From contig CATPAW010000021.1 of assembly GCA_955652255.1 (NCBI GenBank), forward strand, positions 1 through 7,195: a DNA stretch of 7,195 nt. Direction: 5' to 3'. Below are positions 5,930 through 7,195 of the stretch, in pieces; the stretch's first letter is position 1, and every line of letters begins with the position of its first letter. The notes below the pieces were generated by a model. The model did no database searches and was not told the origin of the DNA. It saw only the letters and a program-made list of their open reading frames with translations. The stretch comes from an uncultured Chthoniobacterales bacterium (GTDB taxonomy: Bacteria; Verrucomicrobiota; Verrucomicrobiia; Chthoniobacterales; UBA10450). The translations under genes and the position numbers were made by a program.

Positions 5930-7195
5930 ATGAAAAATTCGGCTGACCGCGCTTCTGTGCAGAAATCGATGTCGCCGAACTGGGCGGCGCCGGGCAGCTC
6001 CTTCAAAAGAAAAAACGCTCTCGAAGGAGCAAGACAAATCGAAGGAGCTGGGCGACCCAGCCGATTGACCCAATTGGCTGCCATTTGTTGGGCGCGACGC
6101 GGGTCGATCTTGAGGATGTCGATCTTGTGCGGAACCGCGTGCGCGCAGGACGCATTCGCGCGGGATTTGCCGTCCGCTTCAAAGCACGTCGTGCTGGTTG
6201 TTTGGGATGGAATGCGCCCCGATCTCGTGAGCGAAACAAACAGCCCAACGCTTTGGAAGCTGGCCAGAGACGGTGTCGTCTTTCGCAATCATCATTCAGT
6301 TTATCCGAGCGCGACCAATGTGAACGGCGCGGCGCTCGTCACCGGCGTTTATCCCGGGCGCAGCGGAATCATTGCGAACCACGAATATCGGCCGGAGATC
6401 GACAACAAGAAGATAATCGACGTCGAAGATCCGGCGGTCGTGCGCAAAGGCGACGAGATTTCCGGTGGAAAGTACGTCGCGCTGCCGACAATTGCCGAAC
6501 TTGTCCGCGCGGGTGGCCGGCAAAGCGCAATTGCCACGGCGAAAACCGTTGGTCTTTTGCAAGATCGACATCTCGATCCAACGCGCGACAAAAATTCCGC
6601 GGCGCTTTTCGCTGGTCAGATACGCTCGCCCGAAGCGCTTTCGTCCATCGTGTCGCTGCTCGGCCCATTTCCGGCTTCCGGCTTTGCGCAGAAGGATTCT
6701 TGGACCACCAAAGCGCTAACCGACGTTTTTTGGAAGGATGGCGTCCCGCCGTTTTCGCTTTTATGGCTGAGCGAGCCGGACGCAACTCAACATGAAACCG
6801 CGCCCGGATCGAAAGCGGCGCGCGCCGCGATCAAATCTGCCGACGACAACCTCGCTGCGGTTTTGGCGGCGTTAGATCGACCCGCCTTAGGCGGACTAAG
6901 ATCGACAACCGACATCTTCGTTGTTTCAGATCATGGTTTCTCGACCATCGAGCGCGCAATCGACTTGCGAAAAATTTTGAAAGACGCTGACTTCGACGCC
7001 GTGACCAAGTTCACGAGCGAACCGAAATCGGGCCAGGTCATGCTTGCTGGCAACGGCGGCACTGTTTTGTTTTATGTCCTCCAGCACGACGCAGCAGTGA
7101 TTCAGCGTCTGGTTGAATTTTTGCAGCAGTCCGATTTCGCCGGCGTCATTTTTACGCGCGACCAGTTGCCGGGAACGTTCGACTTCGAAGCCGCC
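5930..7195 (+). CDS. Alkaline-phosphatase-superfamily phosphodiesterase (nucleotide pyrophosphatase type), 3' end outside window
   Basis: The frame is open from ATG 5930 to the right edge (422 codons); the recognisable domain starts at about 6182. Type I phosphodiesterase/NPP enzymes (PF01663) hydrolyse phosphodiester or pyrophosphate bonds with two zinc ions, usually outside the cytoplasm. Numbering from 5930, D93 in VVWDGMRPD is a metal ligand and T129 in YPSATNVNG is the predicted nucleophile. GVYPGRSGIIANH matches the NPP 'TGLYPESHGI' block. D284/H288 in SEPDATQHE and D334/H335 in SDHGF are further metal ligands; the last histidine should lie beyond the edge. The start is uncertain. ATG 5930 is 4 nt past the MFS stop and could be coupled, but residues 1-84 do not look like a domain. 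ATG 6116 gives MSILCGTACAQDAFA, a weak signal-peptide-like start with no spaced ribosome site. The function call is good to superfamily level; the substrate is unknown. Confidence 0.85.
   Translation, partial: MKNSADRASVQKSMSPNWAAPGSSFKRKNALEGARQIEGAGRPSRLTQLAAICWARRGSILRMSILCGTACAQDAFARDLPSASKHVVLVVWDGMRPDLVSETNSPTLWKLARDGVVFRNHHSVYPSATNVNGAALVTGVYPGRSGIIANHEYRPEIDNKKIIDVEDPAVVRKGDEISGGKYVALPTIAELVRAGGRQSAIATAKTVGLLQDRHLDPTRDKNSAALFAGQIRSPEALSSIVSLLGPFPASGFAQKDSWTTKALTDVFWKDGVPPFSLLWLSEPDATQHETAPGSKAARAAIKSADDNLAAVLAALDRPALGGLRSTTDIFVVSDHGFSTIERAIDLRKILKDADFDAVTKFTSEPKSGQVMLAGNGGTVLFYVLQHDAAVIQRLVEFLQQSDFAGVIFTRDQLPGTFDFEAA
5995..6050. repeat. Inverted repeat with two alternative partners
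   Basis: CAGCTCCTTC (5995-6004) is the exact reverse complement of GAAGGAGCTG (6041-6050). Its inner eight bases, GCTCCTTC, also pair with GAAGGAGC at 6023-6030. The two hairpins exclude each other. They lie between the MFS stop and the phosphodiesterase domain, where transcript attenuation or termination would make sense, but there is no following T tract on the plus strand. Confidence 0.5.
6103..6127. repeat. 15-nt-period direct repeat GTCGATCTTG
   Basis: GTCGATCTTG occurs at 6103-6112 and again at 6118-6127, exactly 15 nt apart. In the phosphodiesterase frame this gives SIL-R-M followed by SIL-C-G, an in-frame five-codon duplication at the proposed signal-peptide region. Confidence 0.5.
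6874..6906. repeat. Small repeat-flanked palindrome inside the phosphodiesterase gene
   Basis: AGATCGAC occurs at 6874-6881 and 6899-6906. Between them is the imperfect palindrome CCGCCTTAGGCGG (6882-6894). In the protein it encodes RPALGGLRS, just before the conserved TDIFVVSDHGF block, where relatives usually have a short variable loop. It looks like a tiny insertion tolerated in a loop. Confidence 0.4.

Noticed and set aside
5881..6288. Minus-strand open frame of 135 codons across the MFS-phosphodiesterase junction
   Set aside because: It is antisense to the end of the MFS gene and to the phosphodiesterase frame, with no ribosome site and no recognisable motif. It is not excluded for 5930-6115, but unsupported.
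6085..6795. Long plus-strand open frame (236 codons) inside the phosphodiesterase region
   Set aside because: The translation is arginine-rich with no domain pattern. The overlapping frame carries all the phosphodiesterase motifs, so this is a high-GC shadow.

Overview
The window is ordinary bacterial chromosomal DNA of moderately high GC with tightly packed genes. Six protein-coding genes are visible, two of them cut by the window edges. I found no rRNA, tRNA, CRISPR array, insertion sequence, phage gene or defence island. The gene set (bacterial ACE-like M2 peptidase, head-GIN lipoprotein, a secreted protein with a verrucomicrobial-looking C-terminal domain, a secreted nucleotide-pyrophosphatase-type phosphodiesterase) and the many palindromic intergenic repeats fit an environmental, probably soil, Gram-negative such as a Verrucomicrobiota or Acidobacteriota member. 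That placement is inference; no marker gene is present.

Layout: the 3' end of an M2 (angiotensin-converting-enzyme type) zinc peptidase runs on + to 715. It converges on a four-gene minus-strand block. Read in transcription order from the right, this block holds a secreted two-domain protein of unknown function (4306-3188), a DUF2807/head-GIN lipoprotein (3025-2372), a zinc-ribbon plus metallo-beta-lactamase-fold protein (2067-1258), and a small four-helix membrane protein starting 10 nt after it (1247-801). The last two look like one transcription unit. Divergent from the block, on +, is a DHA2-type 14-helix MFS exporter (4336-5925). Close behind it is an open frame that becomes a recognisable alkaline-phosphatase-superfamily phosphodiesterase from about 6182 and leaves the window at the right edge.

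The genes share no obvious pathway. The theme is the cell envelope: a peptidase, a lipoprotein and a phosphodiesterase expected outside the cytoplasm, a secreted protein, a membrane protein and an exporter. The gaps at 716-800, 2068-2371 and 3026-3187 are filled with hairpin-forming palindromes that look like dispersed chromosomal repeats. The most useful second looks are this palindrome cluster, a start-site conflict at 4199-4317 (strong Shine-Dalgarno versus a possible leaderless promoter), the altered metal motif of the metallo-beta-lactamase-like protein, and the unexplained leader and small repeats in the phosphodiesterase frame. I see no convincing previously undescribed multi-gene system.
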